Positions 20,890 to 31,499 of a DNA stretch of 64,000 nt are shown here, piece by piece. Below the pieces are notes generated by a model. It was not told the DNA's origin and searched no databases. It saw nothing but the letters and a program-made list of their open reading frames with translations. Numbering within the stretch: position 1 is the stretch's first letter; each line of letters begins with the position of its first letter. Location of the stretch: the NCBI GenBank assembly GCA_963575745.1, contig CAUYUJ010015013.1, positions 90,642 to 154,641 on the forward strand, read 5' to 3'. The position numbers were made by a program, and so were the translations under genes. This DNA is from Prorocentrum cordatum (lineage: Eukaryota > Sar > Dinophyceae > Prorocentrales > Prorocentraceae).

Positions 20890-21925
20890 TCTATAATCTA
20901 GCATCACCGAGCGTGCAAATAATAAAGCGTGAGCATGCGCAAGAGTAAACGGAACAGGAAGAACGACTGGAACAACTGCGAGGGTCGATCTGCACACCGA
21001 AGCTGGAGGGAACATCGCCACGAAACCGTGAGTGTCGCGGACAAGCAAGCTGATGTCCATTTTGAGGCACGGTCCAATCCGATCACGCAATCACTCCTGA
21101 TGTTGTATGTTTGTATTGTGTTCGGGAGAGCTGGTACCGCGTTCTGAAATTAGCCCCCGGCGCCGATGAGGTCTGGATGCCAAAAAGCCAACTTGGCATC
21201 AACTGCAAGCATGACAACGGCAAGCAGTGGTCAGCAAGCCGCAACAATAAAGCATAACGAATAGAGCACATCACGCAGATCCAATCAAAATCCAACAAAC
21301 GCGGCACGACCCATGATATAAACACCGCCTCATATGTATGCCGGTCTGGTAAGAACTTGCACAATATTGCGCTTCAATGTGTTCCCACCGCGCGGGTCCG
21401 TGTCTATCTTCGCGAAGGCGACGCGGGAATGGAGCCACTCCTGCGCGGTCTTCTCGAACTTCCCGAGCATTTCCATGTTCAATCGCCCCGAAGACCTGGC
21501 ATTACACATCTCATCCACAAGCTAACTCGCATGATGCTATTGCCGATGGCCCCCGCGATTATAATCAACATCTTCAATTTCGTCCTGCATCGTCTCCCTG
21601 ACCCTGAACCCATCATCGCCTCCTTGCTACCCTCGCTGGATTTCTAAGTCCCAGCCCGAGGAGCACCGTTCGTTCAGGGCCCGGCGTGTCCATGCGGCGC
21701 ACAGCTGGACATTCGATTGGACCCGCACGGGATTCGAATCAGAAGTAACTAGGGGGGAAACAAACCTACCTCGCTTTTGACAACCCTCGCTTCCAAGAGA
21801 TACCAAACGATGCCAAATTGCAGCCTGTACTGGTCAGGCCGCTTGACGAGGAGGCGCGTGGTATGGCTTGGTTTTGCCTGGAAGCGAAAGCGGGGTAGGT
21901 AATCCACGCCCTGAGTAACTAGATG
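20890..21925. other. No gene recognised
   Basis: Relatively AT-richer, non-repetitive DNA. Short frames lack domain signals. It includes the upstream region of the protease gene (20820-21000), where I see no clear promoter motif, as is usual in dinoflagellates. Confidence 0.4.
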
Positions 21926-21926
21926 A

Positions 21927-22103
21927 ACCTGACAACTTCGGAGCTCAGCGCGGATATCGTGGATCAGCGCTGGACCCCCCTCCATTGGCGTGCGGAGCGC
22001 GCCATGGAGGGGGGTCCAGCGCGCCAGGGGCGGCACCAGAGGCGCCGCTAGGGGGCTGCAGTGCCGACTCGAGAAGTCCGCGCGCAGCTCTGAAAGTGTA
22101 TGT
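21927..22103. mobile_element. Third TIR/foldback family (GCGCGGAT...), copy abutting an introner-like element
   Basis: CAGCGCGGATATCGTGGATC and CAGCGCTGGACCCCCCTCC near the left pair imperfectly with GGGGGGTCCAGCGCGCC and AAGTCCGCGCGCAGCTC to the right, ending in GTGTATGTT. The family resembles 23118-23279 and 33147-33286. It directly abuts the introner-like end at 22104. Confidence 0.6.
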
Positions 22104-22225
22104 TTAGGTCGGGCAAGTCCTCCTACAGGCGGATTTTGGACGACGAGCGAAGAATACTCAAAACATACGCCCCAGATGCTCAAACATAGTAGAACAAATC
22201 GTCCCGAATACTCCTCCTGTAGATC
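22104..22225. mobile_element. Introner-like TIR element, copy 2 (right end damaged)
   Basis: Left end TTAGGTCGGGCAAGTCCTCC followed by ACAGGCGGATTTTGGACGA. The right end retains CTCCTCCTGTAGA, but the final GACAGGCCCGACTTAA is replaced by unrelated sequence. Confidence 0.7.
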
Positions 22226-22717
22226 GGGAGCGGCCAAGAGGGGGGGGAAATCATGACTGGCGGCACGTGCGCGGCCCAGCGGGGAGGCCAGGGACGTAAT
22301 GAAATGAGAGGAGGCGCCATGAAATCTGAGGAAATATCATGGCCCCCGCCATGATACCCACCCACCCCTGGTCATCACCCCCCTTTTTTTTGATTTGCGC
22401 GCGGGTGATCGTCTGCCGAACACTCCTGCCCGTGGCGCCGAAACGACGAGCGAGGGGCCCGAAGAAGGGCCGAAAGAAGCGAGGGACGGACCAGGACCCG
22501 AACAGAGCCGAGCGAGGGACCGACCCGAGCAAACAGGGACAACGAAACATCGAGGGCCCGGTGCCGCCCCCGAGTAGAGGGACAGGCCGACAGGCCCGAC
22601 TTCAGCGTATATGCGTGTGAAGACTTGCTTCTGCCTCGAGGGGCGCAGGGGGCGGTCTCACCGAGGGACACCGTCGAAGGGAAAGAGAGCGATGCTCACG
22701 GATCAAGGCCAAGACCG
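22226..22717. other. No gene; repeat shared with 31.37-31.50 kb
   Basis: 22240-22390 (GCGGCCCAGCGGGGAGGCCAGGGACGTAATGAAAT...CATCACCCCC) closely resembles 31365-31510 (GTGCGCGGCCC, GCCAGGGACGTAATGAAAT, GTCATCACCCTCC). In both places it follows an introner-type right end, so a larger repeated segment is likely. Confidence 0.55.
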
Positions 22718-22725
22718 CAGTCAAC

Positions 22726-22886
22726 GTAAGCCGGGCGGGTCTCCCTACAGGGGGAGCTGGGGCGAAACATCTTGTAAAAGCTAATCAATATTCCAATGTA
22801 CTTGAAAGTGATCAGAAAATCGCCCCCGGACTATTTTTGACCCTATTTTTGAATAGTCCTGCTGTAAAGGGGTACGCCCGACTTTA
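22726..22886. mobile_element. Introner-like TIR element, copy 3, with near-perfect 8-bp target duplication
   Basis: Left end GTAAGCCGGGCGGGTCTCCC, right end GGGGTACGCCCGACTTTA. Flanks CAGTCAAC (22718-22725) and CAGTAAAC (22887-22894) match at 7 of 8 bases, the same duplication length as the copy at 54.5 kb. The interior has A/T-rich words such as ACTATTTTTGA. No coding capacity. Confidence 0.78.
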
Positions 22887-23117
22887 CAGTAAACCCCACT
22901 TTCCATATTCTCGGGCTCTTTCCTGGGAGTCTCGGCGATGAGATGAAGAGTCGACATCCCAGGGCACATGCCCGTGAGTCCTGGCAGGCCGTCAAATTCG
23001 GGTCGTCCCATTTCTTTGCCTCTCTCTTGCTCCTCCTCCTTTTTCCTGGCAGGTGCAGCCTGCGCCGAGCTTGGTGCTTCCCCAACCACGCTCCAGGACT
23101 AGAAAAAGAAAAGAAGC

Positions 23118-23279
23118 ATAAACATTAACTTGTGGCGCTCGGCGCGGATTTCTTGGATTCGCACTGGACCCCTCTCCCTAGCGCGCGGAGCTCGCCAGGG
23201 GCGGCGCCGGAGGCGCCGCTGGGCGGCCCCAGCGCGAATCCAAGACATCCGCGAGGAGCGCCAGAAATTTATGTTTATG
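23118..23279. mobile_element. Third TIR/foldback family, well-preserved copy
   Basis: Left CATAAACATTAACTTGTGGC and right AAATTTATGTTTATG form terminal inverted repeats. Inside, GCGCGGATTTCTTGGATTCG pairs with CGAATCCAAGACATCCGCG. The whole 162-bp unit can fold back. It lies just before the first scaffold gap. Confidence 0.72.
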
Positions 23280-23441
23280 ATTTTTGTTCTCCTTCGGAGG
23301 ACGGCACCTGGATGTGCAGTGGCGTGAAGTCCCCCACCACTCCTCGAGACCGGGCCTGCAGCAGCAGACCCCCGCGCGCACGCACGACCCCCACAGCAGC
23401 AATGGGGGCGCCGGCGCGCGCACGCAGAGCCGCCCCTCCTC

Positions 23442-23541
23442 NNNNNNNNNNNNNNNNNNNNNNNNNNNNNNNNNNNNNNNNNNNNNNNNNNNNNNNNNNN
23501 NNNNNNNNNNNNNNNNNNNNNNNNNNNNNNNNNNNNNNNNN
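23442..23541. other. Assembly gap (100 N) next to a CTC array
   Basis: Exactly 100 N, so the true length is unknown. (CTC)n follows at 23542-23591 and probably caused the break. Reading frames drawn across it are meaningless. Confidence 0.98.
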
Positions 23542-23678
23542 TCCTCCTCCTCCTCCTCCTCCTCCTCCTCCTCCTCCTCCTCCTCCTCCTCTCGCGCCGC
23601 CCTCGCTGGGACCAGGCAGCCCTCCAACCTCAAGCCGCGGCTGCGCGGAGAGCGACCATCTGCGCGCCCCTGGGGTGA

Positions 23679-23836
23679 AGTCGGGCGTGCCGTACCGCAG
23701 GCGGACTCTGAACAAAACATTAAAAATAGTCGAAACAAGTTCAAAACTGGTCAAGAAATAGTCAAAAAAATTGTCCCCACACTATATTCTGATTATTCCC
23801 CAATGTTCCTCCTGTAGAAGGACAGGCCCGATTTAA
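23679..23836. mobile_element. Introner-like TIR element, copy 4, with ~11-bp target duplication
   Basis: Left AGTCGGGCGTGCCGTACCGC, right TGTAGAAGGACAGGCCCGAT. Flanks CCCTGGGGTGA (23668-23678) and CCCTGGGGGTGA (23837-23848) look like a target duplication with a one-base indel. The interior is AT-rich. Confidence 0.82.
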
Positions 23837-23848
23837 CCCTGGGGGTGA

Positions 23849-26580
23849 CCTGGTGTCAGCGGCGAGCGAGGGGGGGAGTGAGAAGGGGCGGGCCTTCGCA
23901 GACGGCTCGGAAGTCCCCAAACCTTCTGGGGAAGTGCTCGAAACCTACCCCCAAGACGCAGAAGCCTTCTCGCAGGGCGCGACGACGTCTGAGAAGTCCC
24001 GCCGCATCCTGAGAAGGCATTATCCTTCCCGCTTCCCCCTCGCTCGCCGCCGATAGTGGAAGGGGGGATACGAGCGAGGGCATCGGTGGGCGCACCAGTG
24101 CGGGGCGCAAGGTGGGCCTGGCAAGCGCCCAGCGCCATCGCACATTTGGCAGCGCCCCGGCGTCCCGGGTCCGATGCCCGCGGAGATGTCCATCAGCGGG
24201 GCGATCTGCGTGTCGGGCGACTGCGAACCCGAGGCCTCGGGGCTTCGAAGGCCTACACGCATGCAGGACTTGGGATATCCCGAGCGATTTGTACCTCGAG
24301 GGCGCAAATCTCCAAAGAGGGGAAGAACTGCATAATCGTCGGGGGGGGCAGGGGCAGGTCCAAGGAATCCCCGCGGAGCGTCGACAAAGTATGTTTATGG
24401 CAGTTGCTCTTGTTTGATTCCAGATTGCCCTTACACACAAAGCATCAGACTCAAACGCGCGTGCACAGGCTGAGCCATTGCGCATCGGAAGTAGATACTC
24501 GAGCAAACGTGTTAGGATAACGTCGGCCGAACGTACGGCCATGCCAACAACTTCTACCTTAGATGGCGCTTAACCCTTTGTGCTCAAGCCGTCGTGTTCC
24601 CTGTCTCGCCGTGCCCTGCCGGCTGCTACAGAACTGACAGCGACAAGGATCTCCCCTTCTCCTCGCCTTGATCAACGTGTTGGCATGTCCATGCTGAGGC
24701 ACCCTTGAAAGAGGTGTCGAGCAGTCTCTGAACAGCGAAACAAGTGGCAATTATATACAGAGGGAGGCACATACTCATCGTGAAGCACAGCGAGCGGAAG
24801 TCAACATAAACCTATACGAAGACTAACGCCTTGGAGAAGTGTGCATATCAAAGACGCAATGCTGATTCCAGCGTGGGTTCAAAACCATGAACTAGTCCAA
24901 TCTATGTGGCCGCAAAGATTACAGCAAAACACGGCAACCAGAGCTAGTGGCAAGCAGCGTGAACCAAGTTCAAGCAGCGCGACGAAACTCGAACCAATGC
25001 AATCGGATTTTAGAAAAAAACAAGAAAGTAAAACATAGCAAAGTAGTCCAACAGCAACGCAAACTAACGCAACGCAATAGAAGTCGATGCAAAGCAACAC
25101 AGAGCGCAGCCGAGGGACGCAACCCACGGGCGAAGCATACGGCGCAGCACATGGGCACAACGTATGGCATTCAACAAAATCCTGGACATCACCCATGGGC
25201 GCAACCCATGGCACGCAGAATTGCGCGGCACACCCACCCCAACCCATGGCGCAACCCATGGGCGGAACAGATGGTACGCAGAAACCCTGCGACACCTCGT
25301 ACCCTGCTCCCCAGGCAAGAACAAGGGAACGCTACCTGCAAGCAATGCTTGGGGACCAAATACAATACAAATGCAGAGCAAACGCCAGCAACCCATGGGC
25401 GCCAACGGTGAAAACAAGAAATCTGCGGCACCCCAGCCGCAAGCTCTTGCGCACCCCGTGGGCACAACGCATCGGCGCAACTTGGCATCCGGGGAACATT
25501 ATGAGGCACCCCATGCCTGTGTTCTCAGAGAAAGACAAAGACCCTTTTGTGCAAGCACTGGCCGGGGAAGAAATGCAATACGCGTCCAATGCGCGTACAA
25601 CGTCAATGCAACAGGAACCTGATTCGCATGCAGTATGGGCACACATGCAATGGAGGGCTTCGGAAGACAATCATCGTGTTAATTGCACACCGCAGACAAT
25701 CCCATGTAAATATACCACACAACTCACCATTCCGTGATGGTACTTGGTAGCGCCTGGAGGGTGGTGTCCCACTCCGCTACCCTGTGATGGTTTTGTGGCC
25801 TCTGCCCCAACTGCGAGATCGCTACACTTTCTCCATCAGCCTCCCGTGCGGCATCATTGATATCTACGCGTTTCATAGGTTTGGCGGCTGTCGGCCAGCG
25901 TCACTGAAGTCGGACTCTTTCGCACTGGCCGAGGCACCTTGACGCTGGCCCTTGCGCAAACGCGGTTTTCCTCCGAAGACTGTGAGCTGCCCTTCCCCTG
26001 CTTAGCTAGCACATCCTCTACGCCATCATCCTCAATGTTCACCTCTTCCTTCTCTTCCTCATCCGCCGCCTCCGCCTTGCCGCAGGCCGTTGTGCAGAGC
26101 AGTGTCTCCTCCCTCCTCCCTCCTCCTGGTCCTCCAACCCTCCTCCAACGGCATGCCGAACCCACGAGAAGCGAGAAAAGCTCCTAGAACCCCGCGGAAC
26201 CTCTTCCTTGACTGCTTGCGGCGGTCAGGGTGCCCACCGTCAGCTGGCCCGCGCACTCCGTTGACCCCTGCTGGTCATCGAGGGGGACCAGGCCAGCAAA
26301 GTGAGGCGGTCAGGGCGTTCTCCCAGAAGTTTACAGACAACACTTCTGTGTCGGCTGGTTGGCTGTCACATGCGCCATGTACCATGCTCAGTGATGTTTC
26401 GCTGCGGGTCGTGGTTGCGATGTCTTCTAGGAGGATTCGGTCTGCTCTCATCCCGTGTCAGATTGCGATCGCTTTGCTTTCGTAGATTCCCAGGGTGACT
26501 TCGGGCTTTAGGCGGCACAACTGCTTGTGCTCTGTGTCGGGCTAATGGCAAGGTTCGGCGGCCGTTCTTCATCCATCTGC
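23849..26580. other. No gene recognised; degenerate CCCATGGGCGCAA-type repeats at 25130-25460
   Basis: 23.85-24.55 kb is GC-rich without recognisable domains. 24.55-25.1 kb is AT-richer. 25.13-25.46 kb carries many copies of ACCCATGGGCGCAACCCATGG-like words at irregular spacing. A minus-strand frame at 25854-26165 has a plausible acidic stretch (DEEEKEEVNIEDDGVEDVLA), but no start context or family, so I do not call a gene. Confidence 0.4.
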
Positions 26581-26602
26581 TAACGCGCGACCTCTTCCAA
26601 CT

Positions 26603-26735
26603 CGCCTCCTCCTCCTCCTCCTCCTCCTCCTCCTCCTCCTCTTCCTCCTCCTCCCCCTCCCCCTCCCCCTCCCCCTCCTCCTCCTCCTCCTCCTCCTCCT
26701 CCTCCTCCTCCTCCTTCTTCTCCTCCTGCGCGTGA
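26603..26735. repeat. (CTC)n microsatellite
   Basis: CTC/CCT repeats with a CCCCCT sub-block near 26650-26675. Non-coding. Confidence 0.95.
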
Positions 26736-27629
26736 ATACTCCGCGGCGGGCCCCTTCGAGGGTGCTCAGGGTGTGCTTTGGAGGCAGGCTGTCAGGGCTT
26801 GCGTCTTCGACCGTGGCCGGGGATGAAGCGGCGACTGCTCTGCTTGACCTCCACCAGGCACTGCGATAAACAGCCTCGAAGTTACCCCTACCCCTAAGAT
26901 GGGCACGCAAAAAGCGAGGACAATCTTAGGGGTGTGCCCTCAGAAACTGAGGGACTCCTTGAGATCGGCATCGGGGTAAGGTGATGCCAAACACAGGGGT
27001 AGGGGCATGCTCAAAACTGGCAGTACGAGACGATAGATCTCCGCAGGCTATTGTACCGTTGTCGTCAGGTCGGGTTTCCCATGGGGATCGCTAGGCTGGC
27101 GGTGTCGATGCACCTCAAGGCTCGTCGTATCGTTCTTTCTAGGTTCGCTGATTGACCCTGTTGGGCCTGGACGGGTATCATTGCGGGGCGCACTCTTGCG
27201 ACCACGTGTGACACCGTGTCTAGGTCTAGGCTCCAGAACGACGATTGGGGTCTGTCCTGCACTGGGTCGAGCGCTTACATCGTTTGGCACTTGCCTTCTG
27301 CTGCTAAACTCGTGTTTAGTGTTTGGGATGAGGAGGTGGGGGCGGTGGTCAGCACGGATACCCGCAAACGGTGGAGTACTTGTTCCTCTCGTGCTTTAGC
27401 GCGTGACATCGGGGAACGGTTCAGTGGTCTCGCGGGGCCTGTTGTCGACTCCGCTCGCAACCCTGGAGTGGACGATTGTGTTGGCCAGCCACGCCGTTGC
27501 AGGGGGAGGTCGAATAAGCAGAAGACTCGTGACAACAAGGCTGTTGCTTTTCCTAAACGACAGGCTAAACTTAGGCCGACGGTTGGTGGGAAACTTGCGC
27601 GAATCGTGTATGCCACAGGGGCTCTTGCT
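26736..27629. other. No gene recognised; small hairpin at 26886-26934
   Basis: ACCCCTAAGAT at about 26889 pairs with ATCTTAGGGGTG at about 26922. Several overlapping plus and minus frames of 60-150 codons exist but show no motif. Confidence 0.4.
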
Positions 27630-27690
27630 TTAGGTCGGGCATGTCCCCCTACAGGCGCTTTTTGAGCGAAATATTAAAAATAGTAAAAAT
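27630..27690. mobile_element. Introner-like element, left end only
   Basis: TTAGGTCGGGCATGTCCCCC followed by TACAGGCGCTTTTTGAGCGA and an AT-rich interior, then unrelated sequence. No matching right end within 1 kb. Confidence 0.65.
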
Positions 27691-27714
27691 GATCAAACAA
27701 CAATTGGTTGGCGG

Positions 27715-27785
27715 TTGTTGTACATCTATGTACGTACATACACATACAAGAACCAGCGCGCGCTTCGCGCGCGCGCTCAAGTTTT
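27715..27785. repeat. TA-rich tract followed by a CGCGCGC hairpin, copy 1
   Basis: TACGTACATACACATAC is followed by GAACCAGCGCGCGCTTCGCG and CGCGCGCTC. A closely similar TA-tract plus GAACCACGCGCGCTTCGCGC hairpin lies at 29766-29826. Confidence 0.6.
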
Positions 27786-28380
27786 AGCTAGGCTTGATGG
27801 GCTAACTCATGGAACATCATGTTTGTCGCTTCTTAAGTTCAGGGACTCTCTTGGAGGCCCTGCGCAAGCTCCGGAACCGTATAGGAGGGGAACAGCGGAA
27901 ACGCGAAAATCATTCATGTCCGTTAGGTGTTCAACGATTTGTGGCCCTTAAAGGCTTCCTGGTTTCTTTTCTGGGAGCTAAGGGGGGCATTAATCGAGGT
28001 CTTTTGTGCAAGAGTAGACAAGGGGGGCGAACTTTTAAAAAAGGAATGGATTTCCTTTTCTGTTCAAATTGCGGTGCCTGGGCTGTGGGTTAGAAGTCGA
28101 TTGGGATGTCGGTAATAAACAGGGATGTCTCTCGGGGTCTTCGTGCAATAAACAGCAGGGGGAGTTTGGGAAACAAATAACTGTTGTTCAACTCAGGGGA
28201 TCATGGGATCTCGATTTCTATGGTGGTTTCAGGGTCAGCCAAAAGGACGCGAAGACCATCCAAGAGAGTGCCAAGACAGCGTCAGAGAGTTCAACAGGAT
28301 TCCCGATTAATCTTTGCATGTGACTCCGAAGTCTTGATGGGGCTCGAGGAAGAAGATAGGGAGTAGGAGTCCGAACTTAA

Positions 28381-29630
28381 GCGTTGGAAGCGAGAAAACT
28401 TGAGAAGGCGAAAAACATCTGCAAAAAACAACGGACATTAACGATTTTACCCTCTTCGGGCTCTCTCGGGACGGCTCTCGAAGCTCTCTTGGGCTGTTTG
28501 GGGGCCTCGTCGGGGCTTTTCTGGGGACCTCTCAGGGGTCTGGGGTGTGTTGGAGGCCTCTGGGGGGTCCCAGAGTCCTCTCGGAGGTCTCTGGAGGCCT
28601 CCTGCAACCGTTCTTGGGCTCATCTTGGGCCTGTTCTCGGGTGGTCTGGAGCTGTCATGGGCGCCTCTTCGGAAGTCTTGGGGCCTTCTTGGCCCGTCTT
28701 GGAGCCGTCTTGGGAGCCTCATGAAATAATGATACGGCAAAAAAACCTGAAACAAAACAAAAGATGTTAGGTTCTCTGGGCGCTCTCGGGAGGCCTCTCG
28801 GAGCGCTCTTGAGGTCTCTTGAAGGCCTCCTGGGAGCCTGGAGAGCCGCCCGAAAGCTGTCCTGGGTTGCCTGGGAGCGTCTTGGGCCGTTCTCATACGT
28901 CCTGGGGGCTTCTGTCCTTGGGCGTTTTGGGGGCTCCCCGGGAAGCGCGGTACCGGGAGCGTTCCGCAGATGTGCCAGGAAGGTGTGGGACCCCCGGGAG
29001 AGGGGGGGCGTATTTGTTGAACTTTTTTTTTTAAAAGAATCTCTGGAATTCCCTAATTTCTTAAGTTCCACGGTCTTGGAGCGTTGGAAACGAGAAAACG
29101 TGAGAAGGCAAAAAGCATAGACAAAAACCACTGGAAATTAACTATTTGACCCTCTTCGGGCTCTCCCGGGACGGCTCTCGAAGCTTCCTTGGACTGTTTT
29201 TGGGGCCTCGTCGGGGCTTTTTTGGGGGGCCTCTCAAGCGTCTGAGGTGTGTTGGAGGCCTCTGGGGGGTCCCGGAGTCCTCTCGGAGATGTCTGGAGGC
29301 CTCCTGCTCCCGCTCTTGGGCTCAATCTTGGGCCTGTTCTGGGGTGGTCTGGAGCTGTCCTGGGCGCCTCTTCGGCAGTCGTGGGGCCTTCTTGGCCCGT
29401 CTTGGAGCCGTCTTGGGAGCCTCATGAAATGGTGAGAAGGCAAAAAACCTTGAAACAAAAACAGGAAATTCACGACTTTTAGGTTATCTGGGCACTCTCC
29501 GGAGGCCTTTCGGAGCTCTCTTGAGGTCTCTTGAAGGCCTCCTGGGAGTCTGGAGAGCCGCCCGAAAGCCATCCTGGGTTGCCTGGGAGCGTCTTGGGCC
29601 GTTCTTACGTTCTTATACGTCCTGGGGGCT
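28381..29630. repeat. Two-copy tandem duplication, period ~700 bp
   Basis: The unit starting GCGTTGGAAGCGAGAAAAC at 28381 restarts at 29081 (GCGTTGGAAACGAGAAAAC). The order of landmarks is the same for about 540 bp (CCTCTTCGGGCTCTC, GGGGTGGTCTGGAGCTGTC, GGGAGCCTCATGAAAT, GGCCTCCTGGGAG). The units consist largely of CTTGGG-type degenerate motifs, and frames of 100 or more codons on both strands are repeat artefacts. Confidence 0.75.
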
Positions 29631-29765
29631 TCTTGGGGTCGTCTTGAGCTGTCCTTGGGCGTTTTGGAGGCTCCCGGGGAGGTCGCGAAGCGCGGTACTG
29701 GGAGCGTAATCCAGATGTCGCCGAGGTGGAGGACGTCCCAGGAGGGGGTCCAGCTTTTTTGTTTG

Positions 29766-29830
29766 TTTGATATATCTATATATATATATATATCTAGAAC
29801 CACGCGCGCTTCGCGCGCGCTTAGGTTCTG
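29766..29830. repeat. TA-rich tract followed by a CGCGCGC hairpin, copy 2
   Basis: TATATCTATATATATATATA is followed by AGAACCACGCGCGCTTCGCG and CGCGCTTAGGTTCT, where GAACC and GGTTC close a stem. Similar to 27715-27785. Confidence 0.65.
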
Positions 29831-29859
29831 TCGAGTCACAGACCCAGGAATCGTTGGTG

Positions 29860-31140
29860 ACGCGAAACGTCGTGGGGGCGTCCTTGGACGTCTGGGGTCT
29901 CCTGGGGCCTCTTGAGGGGCCTCCTGGGGGCCTCCTGGCGGCCTCTTGGGGCGGAAGGCTCGAGCTTGCGGTTCGTGGTCCCCCTCTGGGCCCCCTCTTG
30001 GGCCCGTCTTGGGGCCCTCTTGGGCCATCTTGGGCGCCTCTTGGGCCGTCTTGGGGCCCTCTTGGGCTGTCCTGGGGCCCTCTTGGAAGCTTCTTGGGCC
30101 GTCTTGGGGCGGTCTTGGGCGCCTCTTGGGCCGTCCTGTAACGTCGGAAAGCCCAAAAGGCGACTTTGTGGAAAATGTACGTTTTACGAAGGGAATGGGC
30201 CAATTTTTGCGTCTAGGGGCCCTCTTGGGACGCATGTTGGAGGCTTCTTGGGGCGTCTTGGGGGCGTCCTTGGACGTCTGGGGTCTCCTGGGGCCTCTTG
30301 AGGGGCCTCCTGGGGGCCTCCTGGCGGCCTCTTCGGGCGGAAGGCTCGAGCTTGCGGTTCGTGGTCCCCCTCTGGGCCCCCTCTTGGGCCCGTCTTGGGG
30401 CCCTCTTGGGCCATCTTGGGCGCCTCTTGGGCCGTCTTGGGGCCCTCTTGGGCTGTCCTGGGGCCCTCTTGGAAGCTTCTTGGGCCGTCTTGGGGCGGTC
30501 TTGGGCGCCTCTTGGGCCGTCCTGTAACGTCGGAAAGCCCAAAAGGCGACTTTGTTGAAAATGTACGTTTTACGAAGGGAATGGGCCAATTTTTGCGTCT
30601 AGGGGCCCTCTTGGGACGCATGTTGGAGGCTTCTTGGGGCGTCTTGGGGGCGTCCTTGGACGTCTGGGGTCTCCTGGGGCCTCTTGAGGGGCCTCCTTGG
30701 GGCCTCCTGGCGGCCTCTTGGGGCGGAAGGCTCGAGCTTGCGATTCGTGGTCCCCCTCTGGGCCCCCTCTTGGGCCCGTCTTGGGGCCCTCTTGGGCCAT
30801 CTTGGGCGCCTCTTGGGCCGTCTTGGGGCCCTCTTGGGCTGTCCTGGGGCCCTCTTGGAAGCTTCTTGGGCCGTCTTGGGGCGGTCTTGGGCGCCTCTTG
30901 GGCCGTCCTGTAACGTCGGAAAGCCCAAAAGAGAACTTTGTTGAAAATGTACGTTTTACGAAGGGAATGGGCAATTTTTTGCGTCTAGGGGCCCTCTTGG
31001 GACGCATGTTGGAGGCTTCTTGGGGCCTCTTGGGGGCGTCCTTGGACGTCTGGAGGCCATCTTCAGCATCTCGGAGCCCTCTTGGAGGCCTCTTGGAAGT
31101 TTCTTGGGCCGTCTTGGGCGCTCCTTGGGCCGTCTTGTCT
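29860..31140. repeat. 386-bp tandem repeat, three full units plus ends
   Basis: The landmark TCCTTGGACGTCTGG starts at 29881, 30267, 30653 and 31039, exactly 386 bp apart. Units are nearly identical and contain the block AACGTCGGAAAGCCCAAAAG followed by AAAATGTACGTTTTACGAAG. Long frames on both strands (up to 451 codons) simply repeat PRRPKRRPRWPKRAPRRAQE-like or GPSWAILGASWAVLGPSWA-like units and are not believed to be genes. Confidence 0.88.
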
Positions 31141-31278
31141 GACCGGGGAGGCCTCCGGCAAGCCCCGACGAGCCTCCGGGCCCCCCGGAGCCCACATTTG
31201 CGGTCGAGGTCCCGGCCCCGGGCCCCCGGACCCGGTGCGCCGTTATATGTATATCCTTCCCTGATTATGTCTTACTAT

Positions 31279-31318
31279 GTTTGAATATTCCTCCTGTAGA
31301 AGGACAGGCCCGACTCAA
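31279..31318. mobile_element. Introner-like element, right end only
   Basis: TTCCTCCTGTAGAAGGACAG followed by GCCCGACTCAA. No matching left end is visible upstream, where the 386-bp repeat ends. Confidence 0.6.
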
Positions 31319-31499
31319 CTCTTGCGTCGTCCTTGTCTGGGTCCGAGGTTCACGGAGCCACTCGGTGGCGGCCAAGAGGGGGGCGTCCGAGAGGGGGGCA
31401 CAAATTATGGCCGGCGGCATGTGCGCGGCCCAAGGGGGGGCCAGGGACGTAATGAAATCAGAAGCGGCGCCATGATATTCACCCCCTCAAGTCATCACC

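Noticed and set aside
19596-20948. 450- and 407-codon plus-strand frames opposite the protease gene
   Set aside because: Extreme GC at third positions opens the antisense frames. No motifs, and composition is Arg/Pro/Ala-rich.
18400-21090. 896-codon minus-strand frame
   Set aside because: It is mostly Gly/Glu/Arg/Ser simple repeat plus a shadow of the protease gene in another frame.
21720-21745. tRNA T-arm-like GGGATTCGAATC
   Set aside because: The surrounding sequence cannot form a cloverleaf.
29234-30589. 451-codon minus frame with PRRPKRRPRWPKRAPRR units
   Set aside because: Produced by the 386-bp array and CTTGGG words; the opposite strand is equally open.
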